The notes below the pieces were generated by a model, which did no database searches, was not told where the DNA came from, and saw nothing but the letters and a program-made list of their open reading frames with translations. The translations under genes and the position numbers were made by a program. This document shows, in pieces, positions 1-11,002 of a stretch of 64,000 bases of DNA. Each line of letters opens with the position of its first letter. Position 1 is the first letter of the stretch. The stretch comes from Tragulus kanchil (lineage: Eukaryota > Chordata > Mammalia > Artiodactyla > Tragulidae): NCBI GenBank assembly GCA_022376925.1, contig JAIOJX010000030.1, positions 168,341,084 to 168,405,083 on the forward strand, given 5' to 3'.

Positions 1-289
1 TTAGAGTTATAGAAGAAAGTCTGGCTGGGAGAACTCCAGGCCATAGTGCAAAGCCCACTCCAAAGGGCTCAATCCTCCTCCTGAAACCCACTGAGGCTCC
101 TCCCTCACACCTCAATTTCTAGCAGTAGGATGGGGGTGCCCTACATTTTTGAATCCTCAGATTCTCTGGCACTAGCTTCCAAATTAGAAAGGTTTGGGCC
201 CTCTGTGAAGGTATACTCACACTCCCTACCATCAGGGGTTCTCCAAGCAGGGTAGCCAGGACTCTCTCCCCCTAACTGTCAAATCCAAG
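1..289 (-). other. ZNF445 downstream sequence, probable 3' UTR
   Basis: Follows the ZNF445 stop on the minus strand. No repeat or polyadenylation signal was recognised; the 3' end probably lies before the window. Confidence 0.5.
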
Positions 290-3200
290 CTAATCTCTAG
301 TATGGTTTTTCATATGCCGAGCCAAGTTTGAAGACCACCTGAAGGCCTTCCCACACTCTCTACATTTGAAGGGCCTCTCCCGAGTATGAAATCTCTTGTG
401 GCTAATGAGTTGGGAGCTTTTGCTAAAAATTTTCCCACAAGTGCTGCATTTGTGGTCTTTCGCCTGAGTGGGAATGTCTTGGAGTCCACTGAGCTCAGAC
501 CTCTGATCAGAAATTTCCTCACGATCTTCACAACGCTTCTCCTCACTTGGTTTTATTTCCTGTAACTTCACCCGTGTATCCTGGCAAGAAGACAGCCTAG
601 CCACGCTGCTTTCAGACTGGACCGCTGTGGTGTGTCTTCTCTGATGAATGCAAAGGGTATGTCTTCCAATGAAATCTTTCCCACACAACTGACACTTAAA
701 CGGTCTCTCTTTCGTATGGGTTCTCTGATGATTAACAAGGCGATAATTTCGGTCGTAAGATTTCCCACACTGGTTACATTTATAGCGCTTCTCTCCACTG
801 TGTATACCCTCATGATCTAAAAGACTTCTTTTACGTGTAAAGCTTTTCCCACATTCTTGGCACCGAAAAGGTTTCTCATCTGTGAGGATTTGTGACTGCA
901 GTTTTGGAGCATCTTCACTTTTGGGGTTCTCGTGTGGTTCTCCCAAAGAGTGAATCTTCCCATGCTGGGAGAGGTTAGAACTCCATCTAAAAGATTTCCC
1001 GCACTCCTTGCACTTGTAAGGCTTCTCTCTGGTGTGAACCCTCTGATGGTTGAGGAGGAATGAGTGACTGAGGAAGACTCTGCCACACTGGCTACATTTG
1101 TAGGTCCCCTCAGTGGTGGGACTGGTCTGAGAAACACGGAATGCTTTGTCCTGACTCAAGGAGGGTGCGTCCTCGGGTTTTCTTCTGGTGGCGTGCTGCC
1201 TCTTATGAACGATGTAGGCCGATCTGTGAGGAAACTCTTCCGCACATTCGCTACATCGGTATGGTTTCTCGCCTGTGTGACTTCTCTGATGATTGATGAG
1301 AGCTTTCTTCGATTGAAAGTTTTCCCGCACTGCTGACACACGAGAGCCTTCTCCACAGTGGGGGCGCTCTCAGGCTGGCTGGAGTTAGAGGTCTGCCTCA
1401 AGTCTTCTCTACATTTGTCCAGGTCATAGAACTCCTCTTCCTGGTGCAATCTCATATGACGAGTGAAGTTGGACCTCCATCTGAAGGTTTTCCTGCATTT
1501 GGTACATTTGTAGGGTTTTTCCTGGGTGTGAATTCTTTGATGTTCAAGAATGTATGCTTTACTGTGGAACGATTTCCTACACTGGCTGCAGTCAAAGAGT
1601 TTCTCCCATTTTGGTCTCTGAAATGATGGTTAAAGACTGAGTTACGGGTCAGAGCTTCTACAACCTGAGTAGACTCAAGACATCTTAAATTTTGGTTTTA
1701 TTTCCTGTAACTTCACCCGTGTATCCTGGCAAGAAGACAGCCTAGCCACGCTGCTTTCAGACTGGACCGCTGTGGTGTGTCTTCTCTGATGAATGCAAAG
1801 GGTATGTCTTCCAATGAAATCTTTCCCACACAACTGACACTTAAACGGTCTCTCTTTCGTATGGGTTCTCTGATGATTAACAAGGCGATAATTTCGGTCG
1901 TAAGATTTCCCACACTGGTTACATTTATAGCGCTTCTCTCCACTGTGTATACCCTCATGATCTAAAAGACTTCTTTTACGTGTAAAGCTTTTCCCACATT
2001 CTTGGCACCGAAAAGGTTTCTCATCTGTGAGGATTTGTGACTGCAGTTTTGGAGCATCTTCACTTTTGGGGTTCTCGTGTGGTTCTCCCAAAGAGTGAAT
2101 CTTCCCATGCTGGGAGAGGTTAGAACTCCATCTAAAAGATTTCCCGCACTCCTTGCACTTGTAAGGCTTCTCTCTGGTGTGAACCCTCTGATGGTTGAGG
2201 AGGAATGAGTGACTGAGGAAGACTCTGCCACACTGGCTACATTTGTAGGTCCCCTCAGTGGTGGGACTGGTCTGAGAAACACGGAATGCTTTGTCCTGAC
2301 TCAAGGAGGGTGCGTCCTCGGGTTTTCTTCTGGTGGCGTGCTGCCTCTTATGAACGATGTAGGCCGATCTGTGAGGAAACTCTTCCGCACATTCGCTACA
2401 TCGGTATGGTTTCTCGCCTGTGTGACTTCTCTGATGATTGATGAGAGCTTTCTTTCGATTGAAAGTTTTCCCGCACTGCTGACACACGAGAGCCTTCTCC
2501 ACAGTGGGGGCGCTCTCAGGCTGGCTGGAGTTAGAGGTCTGCCTCAAGTCTTCTCTACATTTGTCCAGGTCATAGAACTCCTCTTCCTGGTGCAATCTCA
2601 TATGACGAGTGAAGTTGGACCTCCATCTGAAGGTTTTCCTGCATTTGGTACATTTGTAGGGTTTTTCCTGGGTGTGAATTCTTTGATGTTCAAGAATGTA
2701 TGCTTTACTGTGGAACGATTTCCTACACTGGCTGCAGTCAAAGAGTTTCTCCCCATTTTGGTCTCTGAAATGATGGTTAAAGACTGAGTTACGGGTCAGA
2801 GCTTCTACAACCTGAGTAGACTCAAGACATTTCTGCTTAGCATGGCTTTCCTGGTGCAGGCGGTAGGCAGACATGCGGCGGAAGGCTTTGTCACATAAAC
2901 TGCACTTGTAAGGTTTCAATCCAGTATGAATTTTCTCATGTCGCACCCGGTTAGAGCTCCACCTGAAGGCTTTCCCACATGCCCTGCATTTAAATGGCTT
3001 CTCTTGAGTGTGGAGTCTCTGATGACACACAAGGTGAGATCTATGACTGAAGGTCCTCCCGCAGTCGCTGCACTTATATGACGTGCCCACCACGTGAAGA
3101 TTCTGCCCATGTTGGTGATGGGAACTAAGGCTGAAGTCCTTCCCATGTGTGTCCTTAGCCTTGCCTTTCAGTCCAGTATGAATTCTCTGATGCAGGCTGA

Positions 3201-3605
3201 ATCCACCCATCATGCATCTGTGCCCTTTGCCATATTCCTTGTAGTCATAGTGGTAGGAACTCCCTCTGAAGTGTTTGCCATAACTGCATTTAAGGGACTG
3301 CTTTCTTCTGGGTCCTCTCAAATATGTAATATGTCTTAGAGGAAGACTATTACTTTTTCCCAAATTGTCAAAGTCTTTTTCTGTACCATGGATGGAATTG
3401 GTCTCTTCTTTCTTAACTCTCACCTGTGAGGGGTTTCCACACTGGTCCTTTAACCTGCTCTTCTGTGCAACAGATTCTCTGAGCACTGGTCCCTCGGAAA
3501 CATTCACTGCAGCATGATATCCTGATGGCGTGGCTAAGGTTACTGCTTCTTCCAAAGGCTCAGGTTTTAAGATGAACTTGTCTGTTTTCACATGGAGCTC
3601 ATTTC
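290..3605 (-). CDS. ZNF445: ZNF445 last coding exon, 14 C2H2 zinc fingers, broken by a 1.14 kb duplication
   Basis: The exon starts at an acceptor (minus GTCAG, exon from 3605), and its first bases complete a Gly codon left by the preceding exon. It encodes an acidic linker with a VKKEE motif, a few degenerate fingers, then 14 classical C-x2-C...H-x3-H fingers. Several linkers are non-canonical (TQEKP, TREKP, TKERP) as in ZNF445. The last finger ends HMKNHTRD, with the stop at 290. The open frame from 3605 ends at 1675 because the sequence jumps back at 1684-1691 into a second copy of the finger array. That copy (547-1683) lacks one T near 1310 and is out of frame. Reading 3605-1692 and then 546-290 gives one continuous frame with the complete finger set. 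The break is therefore probably an assembly error and not gene loss. Confidence 0.9.
547..1683 (-). pseudogene. ZNF445: Redundant second copy of part of the ZNF445 zinc-finger exon
   Basis: Repeats 1692-2830, covering roughly the fourth to twelfth fingers. It differs by two single-base homopolymer lengths: T2 versus T3 near 1310, and C3 versus C4 near 1604. The missing T shifts the frame in the sixth finger. It is most likely an unmerged overlap copy and should not be counted as extra fingers. Confidence 0.85.
547..2830. repeat. Direct duplication 1: 547-1683 and 1692-2830
   Basis: Offset 1145-1147 bp. Eight bases (1684-1691) separate the copies. The only differences I found are two homopolymer lengths. 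It breaks the ZNF445 zinc-finger exon. Confidence 0.97.
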
Positions 3606-3642
3606 CTGACACAAATAAAACATAAGAGAATGTACTACTCTT

Positions 3643-3755
3643 GGGAACTCCCTGGTGACCTAGCAGCTAGAATTCCAGGTTTTCATAGCCATGGCCAGGG
3701 CTCAATCCCTGGTCAGGGGACTGAGATCCCATAAGCCACTAGGTGTGGCTAAAAA
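3643..3755 (+). mobile_element. Old CHR-like tRNA-derived SINE
   Basis: Starts GGGAACTCCCTGGTG, has a box B-like CTCAATCCC and ends A-rich. Diverged. Confidence 0.7.
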
Positions 3756-3767
3756 TATATATATATG

Positions 3768-3800
<33 letters not shown>
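3754..3800. repeat. Microsatellite (TA)n then (CA)n
   Basis: Alternating TA runs into about 29 bp of alternating AC at the tail of the preceding SINE. Confidence 0.95.
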
Positions 3801-3803
<3 letters not shown>

Positions 3804-4544
3804 GATGTTCTCTTTGCCCATACTTGGAAATGCAGAAAGCACCAAGGAACCAAAAAGTATCATAGTATCATGAACTTAGGTGGTAAGGCTTTTGCCTGAC
3901 TGCCAGTAGCTTTACCAAACTAATCAGGGATAAGGCAAAACATGGAGAGGTATTCCAGATGACAGAAAGGAGAGAGGAAAAGCAAGATGGGCACAGCAGT
4001 TGGCCATATGCAGAAATCATACCCAGGGGAAATCACACCCAGACAGGACCCAGACCCAGGTTCAGAAGATAGTGTTAAAAACATCAAGACAGAGGGGAGA
4101 AAGCATGACAGGAATGCCTGAGAGGAAGGTCTCCAAGAGGTGAGAGGCAAGGTTTCAGAAGGACTGGCTGCAGGCTGACCACGGGGGAAGGCCAAGCAAA
4201 GAAAAGCAGCAAGAAGGGGGCAAGGGCTGCCAGGAGCAGGAAGGGGAGAGCAGCACAGGGTTGAGGAGGAGCATCGGTGCGTGGACAAGAAGACAGTGAT
4301 GCCCTCCCATGGGCACCTCCAAGAGCTGCTCCTGAGAGGGCAGTGCTGGGCCAGAAATCAATGTCTAAGAGGCTGATCTGGAGGGGAGAAGCCCAGGTGC
4401 CCAGCGCTTTTTAGCAACACTGCTAAGGCTCTTCCTTCTAGAAGACAGCAGAGGGAATTTCCCATGACTTACTTAGTGTAAAAGACCAGAAAAAAGAGAA
4501 GAAGTGTGGGGGAAACAAGACCTGATCAGTTCTCTGGAACTCAC

Positions 4545-4655
4545 CTGCAGGGACGGCACCTGGATTCCCCATAAGCTGAGCTCCCTGGATATTCAGGCCC
4601 CACGGCTCCCTTGCCTCCAACCAGGAGATAAGAGCAGGTTTGGCGAATGGCCCCA
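4545..4655 (-). CDS. ZNF445: ZNF445 short exon after KRAB, first copy
   Basis: A 111-bp exon between a TTTTCTGCAG acceptor and a GTGAGT donor. It encodes GPFAKPALISWLEAREPWG and a short Gly/Pro-rich tail. The frame enters in phase 1 after the KRAB exon and leaves in phase 1 into the zinc-finger exon. This segment commonly follows the KRAB-A box in KRAB proteins and corresponds to the ZNF445 region of the same position. It is repeated at 5641-5751; only one copy is expected. Using both would still keep frame, because 111 is a multiple of 3. Confidence 0.7.
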
Positions 4656-5640
4656 CTGCAGAAAAGAAGAGAATGGGATGTGACTAGAAGGTAGATGAAT
4701 CACGCAGAACTACTCTTTAGGACTTTCTCAGGCCGGAGCTCCTGCTGGGGAGGAGAGAAGCCAGGGAGGTGAGTGGAGGAACTCAGGGCAGGAGGCCCAG
4801 ACAGGGGTTTCTGACAGCTCTGAGCAGAGATGAGCGCTGAGAGAAGCCATAGACAAAAGGATCACTAGAATTTTCCAGAACCACATGACAACTCAGTTAA
4901 ATCAGCCAACTATTTTCTTGGATGCCTAAATGGACTAGGAACTTAACACATACGACTTTTAATCTGTATAATGACAGGCATTATCATCCCATTGACTGCC
5001 AGTAGCTTTACCAAACTAATCAGGGATAAGGCAAAACATGGAGAGGTATTCCAGATGACAGAAAGGAGAGAGGAAAAGCAAGATGGGCACAGCAGTTGGC
5101 CATATGCAGAAATCATACCCAGGGGAAATCACACCCAGACAGGACCCAGACCCAGGTTCAGAAGATAGTGTTAAAAACATCAAGACAGAGCCGAGAAAGC
5201 ATGACAGGAATGCCTGAGAGGAAGGTCTCCAAGAGGTGAGAGGCAAGGTTTCAGAAGGACTGGCTGCAGGCTGACCACGGGGGAAGGCCAAGCAAAGAAA
5301 AGCAGCAAGAAGGGGGCAAGGGCTGCCAGGAGCAGGAAGGGGAGAGCAGCACAGGGTTGAGGAGGAGCATCGGTGCGTGGACAAGAAGACAGTGATGCCC
5401 TCCCATGGGCACCTCCAAGAGCTGCTCCTGAGAGGGCAGTGCTGGGCCAGAAATCAATGTCTAAGAGGCTGATCTGGAGGGGAGAAGCCCAGGTGCCCAG
5501 CGCTTTTTAGCAACACTGCTAAGGCTCTTCCTTCTAGAAGACAGCAGCGGGAATTTCCCATGACTTACTTAGTGTAAAAGACCAGAAAAAAGAGAAGAAG
5601 TGTGGGGGAAACAAGACCTGATCAGTTCTCTGGAACTCAC

Positions 5641-5751
5641 CTGCAGGGACGGCACCTGGATTCCCCATAAGCTGAGCTCCCTGGATATTCAGGCCCCACG
5701 GCTCCCTTGCCTCCAACCAGGAGATAAGAGCAGGTTTGGCGAATGGCCCCA
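5641..5751 (-). CDS. ZNF445: ZNF445 short exon after KRAB, second copy
   Basis: Identical in coding sequence and splice sites to 4545-4655, offset by 1096 bp. The two lie in abutting direct repeats (3897-4992 and 4993-6088). Either copy can serve in the gene model. A real tandem exon duplication would add 37 residues in frame, so transcripts could distinguish this from an assembly artefact. Confidence 0.7.
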
Positions 5752-6160
5752 CTGCAGAAAAGAAGAGAATGGGATGTGACTAGAAGGTAGATGAATCACG
5801 CAGAACTACTCTTTAGGACTTTCTCAGGCCGGAGCTCCTGCTGGGGAGGAGAGAAGCCAGGGAGGTGAGTGGAGGAACTCAGGGCAGGAGGCCCAGACAG
5901 GGGTTTCTGACAGCTCTGAGCAGAGATGAGACGCTGAGAGAAGCCATAGACAAAAGGATCACTAGAATTTTCCAGAACCACATGACAACTCAGTTAAATC
6001 AGCCAACTATTTTCTTGGATGCCTAAATGGACTAGGAACTTAACACATACGACTTTTAATCTTTATAATGACAGGCATTATCATCCCCATTTTTAAGAAA
6101 GGAGACTGAAGTAATGGATTAAGTGATTTGGTAAAAGAGACGGGACCCAGATCCAGGTCA

Positions 6161-6481
<321 letters not shown>

Positions 6482-6656
6482 TCATCACTCAGCAGAAGCT
6501 GAACTCTGGGCTCAAGGGGGACCACTTGGTATCTGGGACATGAGTCACTTGTTTCAGAAAGATATGAGGTCACTGGACAGAAAGACCCAGGACAAGGGGG
6601 AGATACAGCTAACCCCAACAGTGGGGTATCAGGAAAGACCCAAGGTCCTAGCTCAC

Positions 6657-6733
6657 CTGAGGCTGGGCTGTCACTTGGTCTCTTGAGCATCCCTCCTTTG
6701 GGCAAAGGGCAGGCACCTGTGCAGCAGGAGGAC
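6657..6733 (-). CDS. ZNF445: ZNF445 linker exon between SCAN and KRAB
   Basis: A 77-bp exon with a TTCTTCAG acceptor and GTGAGC donor. It completes a Gly codon from the preceding exon, then encodes PPAAQVPALCPKEGC and DQVTAQPQ, and ends in phase 0 before the KRAB exon. The residues match the equivalent ZNF445 linker, as I recall it. No domain is expected here. Confidence 0.8.
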
Positions 6734-7076
6734 CTGAAGAAGAAAGAGCCATGAGAAAGAGAACCCTGGTTCCAGGCATCCCACTAAGAAGCCCACTCTT
6801 CCCCCACCACACAGAGGACGCCTGGGCCCGCAAGCAGGTAGGGGTTGTTTTAAAAACCCACTTCACATTTCCCCAGTGTTTGCTGGGGTCAGGGAGCAGG
6901 GGTGCAACGGGAGGAGAAGCCAGGTAGACGTGGGTCACAAAAAGATAGAAAGGACACAGAGCTCAAGGCCAGGACAGAAGGGATTCTCATGAGAGGACAG
7001 AGGGTGGAAAGACGACATTATAGGAAGTTCGGGAAGTGTGGCACAGGCTGGGGTCTTAGAGCTGGGCGGCAAGTAC

Positions 7077-7245
7077 CGGGTTGCCCAGCCAGGAAGTCAC
7101 GCACTCCTATTTCATAGGGAGGCTGCAGGTGGTCCCCCAGAGCCGAGCCGCTCCTGAGAGATGAAGCAGGGGGCCATATCTGTGCGGCTCGCAGGGCTCC
7201 TGTGCCCATCCAATGCACATCTGGGCTCTGGGCAGGGGCTGGGTC
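7077..7245 (-). CDS. ZNF445: ZNF445 post-SCAN linker exon, first copy
   Basis: A 169-bp exon starting after CTTGCCAG. It encodes DPAPAQSPDVHWMGTG and ALGDHLQPPYEIGVRDF, a segment distinctive of ZNF445. The donor is GTACTT, weaker than the other donors. It enters in phase 0 after the SCAN exon and leaves in phase 1. The same exon recurs at 8166-8334. Including both would shift the frame, since 169 is not a multiple of 3, so at most one is used. Confidence 0.75.
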
Positions 7246-8165
7246 CTGGCAAGAAGAAAATGTTGTGAGAGGATCCCTGTAGGAATCAGAAAGCACACGC
7301 AGAGCACAGGCCACGCAGCCCATCTCTAAAAGGCAGAGGTCCAGCCCAGGGAATGGTGAGCTGGGCCCTTTATCACCTACAGGCAGAGGGAAAAGGAGGC
7401 AAAGAAACACCAGGGAGGATCCCCTGATCCTTCCACCTCCCTGGGCTCAAATGTGGGCCACGCAGAGACAAGTGAAGTCAGATTCCCACTCGACACAGGA
7501 AAGCACCTGCCCAGTCAGTGCTACAGTGATACCTCCCCACCCCCAGGTCTCAGCCCCACCCTCGGCATGGAACTTAGAGAGAAGAAATTTCTCCCCGAGA
7601 GTTAAACTGACAATGGTTCTCAGCAGAGACACTGCCGGATAATACCTACCAAGTGTCAGACACCGCTCTAGGCAACACTATGCCAAGTGACCTCAAAAAG
7701 GCAACAAGTCTCCCAGACTGTAAGCCTGACTAAATAATAATATCACTAGAGCGGCAATGCTAACTGTAAGTGTCAGCTACGGAAGCACAGAAGAAAAAAT
7801 CTTAGGAGTGAAAAGGGGCAGTGTCCATCCAAGTCGCAACTTGGAGAGGTAGCCTTTGTCCTGGGACTTCAAACAGTCCTGGTCTCTGGAGGTAAGGCTA
7901 CTCCTGACCCAGAAGCAAGAACAGGAAGCTACAGTCAATGAACTTCAGGTTTTCCTGGCCCTGTGGCCAAGACAGTCTACACTGTTGTGGATGGATGCTG
8001 GCCTGAGGTCATTAAATATCTAATGCTCAGCTAAGACTGACGGTGACACAATCATCACAGCAACTCATGAGAGGACAGAGGGTGGAAAGACGACATTATA
8101 GGAAGTTCGGGAAGTGTGGCACAGGCTGGGGTCTTAGAGCTGGGCGGCAAGTGGGCGGCAAGTAC

Positions 8166-8334
8166 CGGGTTGCCCAGCCAGGAAGTCACGCACTCCTATT
8201 TCATAGGGAGGCTGCAGGTGGTCCCCCAGAGCCGAGCCGCTCCTGAGAGATGAAGCAGGGGGCCATATCTGTGCGGCTCGCAGGGCTCCTGTGCCCATCC
8301 AATGCACATCTGGGCTCTGGGCAGGGGCTGGGTC
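8166..8334 (-). CDS. ZNF445: ZNF445 post-SCAN linker exon, second copy
   Basis: Same exon as 7077-7245, with identical acceptor and donor. It lies in the second of two abutting repeats (6986-8063 and 8064-9150). Just inside the intron this copy carries an extra 11 bp, a local repeat of GGGCGGCAAGT on the plus strand, which the first copy lacks. I cannot say which copy is the correct base sequence. Confidence 0.75.
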
Positions 8335-9330
8335 CTGGCAAGAAGAAAATGTTGTGAGAGGATCCCTGTAGGAATCAGAAAGCACACGCAGAGCACAGGC
8401 CACGCAGCCCATCTCTAAAAGGCAGAGGTCCAGCCCAGGGAATGGTGAGCTGGGCCCTTTATCACCTACAGGCAGAGGGAAAAGGAGGCAAAGAAACACC
8501 AGGAGGATCCCTGATCCTTCCGCCTCCCTGGGCTCAAATGTGGGCCACGCAGAGACAAGTGAAGTCAGATTCCCACTCGACACAGGAAAGCACCTGCCCA
8601 GTCAGTGCTACAGTGATACCTCCCCACCCCCAGGTCTCAGCCCCACCCTCGGCATGGAACTTAGAGAGAAGAAATTTCTCCCCGAGAGTTAAACTGACAA
8701 TGGTTCTCAGCAGAGACACTGCCGGATAATACCTACCAAGTGTCAGACACCGCTCTAGGCAACACTATGCCAAGTGACCTCAAAAAGGCAACAAGTCTCC
8801 CAGACTGTAAGCCTGACTAAATAATAATATCACTAGAGCGGCAATGCTAACTGTAAGTGTCAGCTACGGAAGCACAGAAGAAAAAATCTTAGGAGTGAAA
8901 AGGGGCAGTGTCCATCCAAGTCGCAACTTGGAGAGGTAGCCTTTGTCCTGGGACTTCAAACAGTCCTGGTCTCTGGAGGTAAGGCTACTCCTGACCCAGA
9001 AGCAAGAACAGGAAGCTACAGTCAATGAACTTCAGGTTTTCCTGGCCCTGTGGCCAAGACAGTCTACACTGTTGTGGATGGATGCTGGCCTGAGGCCATT
9101 AAATATCTAATGCTCAGCTAAGACTGACGGTGACACAATCATCACAGCAATTCAACTGTTTCTCTCAGGTCCTACCAAAAGGAGAATAAAACAGCAATAA
9201 CAATATGGAAGTACAGCCAAATGAGTTTAAGGACAAACTTTCTCCTTCACCAGTTTCTCATGTTTTGTTAAGTTTCATAAACATGGGAGATTCTGTAATT
9301 TTATATGCATCTTGAGCATTTTTGTTCTTT

Positions 9331-9574
9331 TTTTTTTAAAATTTTGGCCTCTTTTATTGTTTTGTTTTGTTATTTGTTTTCATCCATCTTTATTCTTTGG
9401 CCTGTGTGGGCCTCCCATTGCAGTGGCTTCTCTCGTTGCAGAGCACTGGCTCATAATTAGACACGCCAGTCCAGCCACTCCGCGGCACATGGGATCTTCC
9501 AGGGCCAGGGATCGAACTGGTGCCCCTTGCACTGCAACGTGGACTCTCTACCCACTGGACCACCAGGGAAGCCC
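9331..9574 (-). mobile_element. Young tRNA-derived SINE, first of a tandem pair
   Basis: Reverse-complement head CCACCAGGGAAGCCCC at 9574; tail with the CATCCATCTTTATTCTTTGG signature. Copied at 10474. Confidence 0.88.
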
Positions 9575-9584
9575 CAGGGAAGCC

Positions 9585-9859
9585 TTTTTTTCTTTTTTTT
9601 GGCCACTTCTATTGGTCTTTCATTTATTTATTTTCATTCATGTTTGTTCTTTGGCGTATGTGGGCCTCCCATCGCAGTGGCCTCTCTCGTTGCAGAGCAC
9701 TGGCTCTGGGTCCATGTGCTCCAGAGCTCCAGCTCGGCAGCTGGGCACATCGGTCCAGCTACTCCGTGGCATGTGGGATCTTCCCAGGCCAGGGATTGAA
9801 CCGGCGCCCCTTGCACTGCAAGGCAGTGTCCTTACCCACTGGACCACCAGGGAAGCCCC
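9585..9859 (-). mobile_element. Young tRNA-derived SINE, second of a tandem pair
   Basis: Same family and orientation, directly adjacent. Its reverse-complement tail includes GGCCACTTCTATTGGTC. Confidence 0.88.
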
Positions 9860-10473
9860 TGTTCATTTTTTTTAGCACAGAATTTGGTAAGCTTTTTTCC
9901 AGCATCTTTTTTTTTTTTTTCAAATTCCTAACTAGCTTTCAATCAGACGAGCCCTTTCTGCTCATTTTGCTATATTTTCATAGATTTTTAAACCATACAT
10001 AATTGACTTACATATACTCAGGTCACAATTTTGTACCTACTGTGTACTTTATTTGCTTTAAAAGCTATTATTTTCAGATCACTTTGAACATCTTGTTTGA
10101 GGCAAAAATTATAAATGTTCTTTTAAAAAGTTAGTATCTCACAATGAACAAAGAATTTTCTCTTTTAGTACTGTTACCATTTACGGCTGATAGACCAGAT
10201 TCAGATGGTTTAACTGATCTAATTTTAAAATTACATTTAGGGGAGAAGAATGTTAAATATGTTTCAGAAATCTTAAAAGTAACTGTCATTTATGCACAGA
10301 TCAAAAAAGCATGAAAAATGAAACACATATTGTAAAATTAACAAAAAATGGAAGTACAGCCAAATGAGTTTAAGGACAAACTTTCTCCTTCACCAGTTTC
10401 TCATGTTTTGTTAAGTTTCATAAACATGGGAGATTCTGTAATTTTATATGCATCTTGAGCATTTTTGTTCTTT

Positions 10474-10717
10474 TTTTTTTAAAATTTTGGCCTCTTTTAT
10501 TGTTTTGTTTTGTTATTTGTTTTCATCCATCTTTATTCTTTGGCCTGTGTGGGCCTCCCATTGCAGTGGCTTCTCTCGTTGCAGAGCACTGGCTCATAAT
10601 TAGACACGCCAGTCCAGCCACTCCGCGGCACATGGGATCTTCCAGGGCCAGGGATCGAACTGGTGCCCCTTGCACTGCAACGTGGACTCTCTACCCACTG
10701 GACCACCAGGGAAGCCC
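10474..10717 (-). mobile_element. Duplicate of the SINE at 9331
   Basis: Identical, offset 1143 bp, inside duplication 4. Confidence 0.88.
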
Positions 10718-10727
10718 CAGGGAAGCC

Positions 10728-11002
10728 TTTTTTTCTTTTTTTTGGCCACTTCTATTGGTCTTTCATTTATTTATTTTCATTCATGTTTGTTCTTTGGCGT
10801 ATGTGGGCCTCCCATCGCAGTGGCCTCTCTCGTTGCAGAGCACTGGCTCTGGGTCCATGTGCTCCAGAGCTCCAGCTCGGCAGCTGGGCACATCGGTCCA
10901 GCTACTCCGTGGCATGTGGGATCTTCCCAGGCCAGGGATTGAACCGGCGCCCCTTGCACTGCAAGGCAGTGTCCTTACCCACTGGACCACCAGGGAAGCC
11001 CC
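10728..11002 (-). mobile_element. Duplicate of the SINE at 9585
   Basis: Identical, offset 1143 bp, inside duplication 4. Confidence 0.88.

Larger units (their letters stand above)
3897..6088. repeat. Direct duplication 2: 3897-4992 and 4993-6088
   Basis: Offset 1096 bp, copies abut. Differences are a few substitutions and one-base indels (near 4090, 4467, 4830). Contains one ZNF445 exon. Confidence 0.97.
6986..9150. repeat. Direct duplication 3: 6986-8063 and 8064-9150
   Basis: Offset 1078-1089 bp, copies abut. The second has an 11-bp extra repeat at 8151-8161 and two shorter homopolymers near 8504-8513. Contains one ZNF445 exon. Confidence 0.97.

Noticed and set aside
9312..9875. 187-codon plus-strand frame, and similar frames of 60-200 codons at many other positions
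   Set aside because: They read through SINEs in either direction (recurring GPPGKP, ARDRTGAPC, HRSSRSAARGIFPGQG); the same peptides recur wherever a SINE lies.
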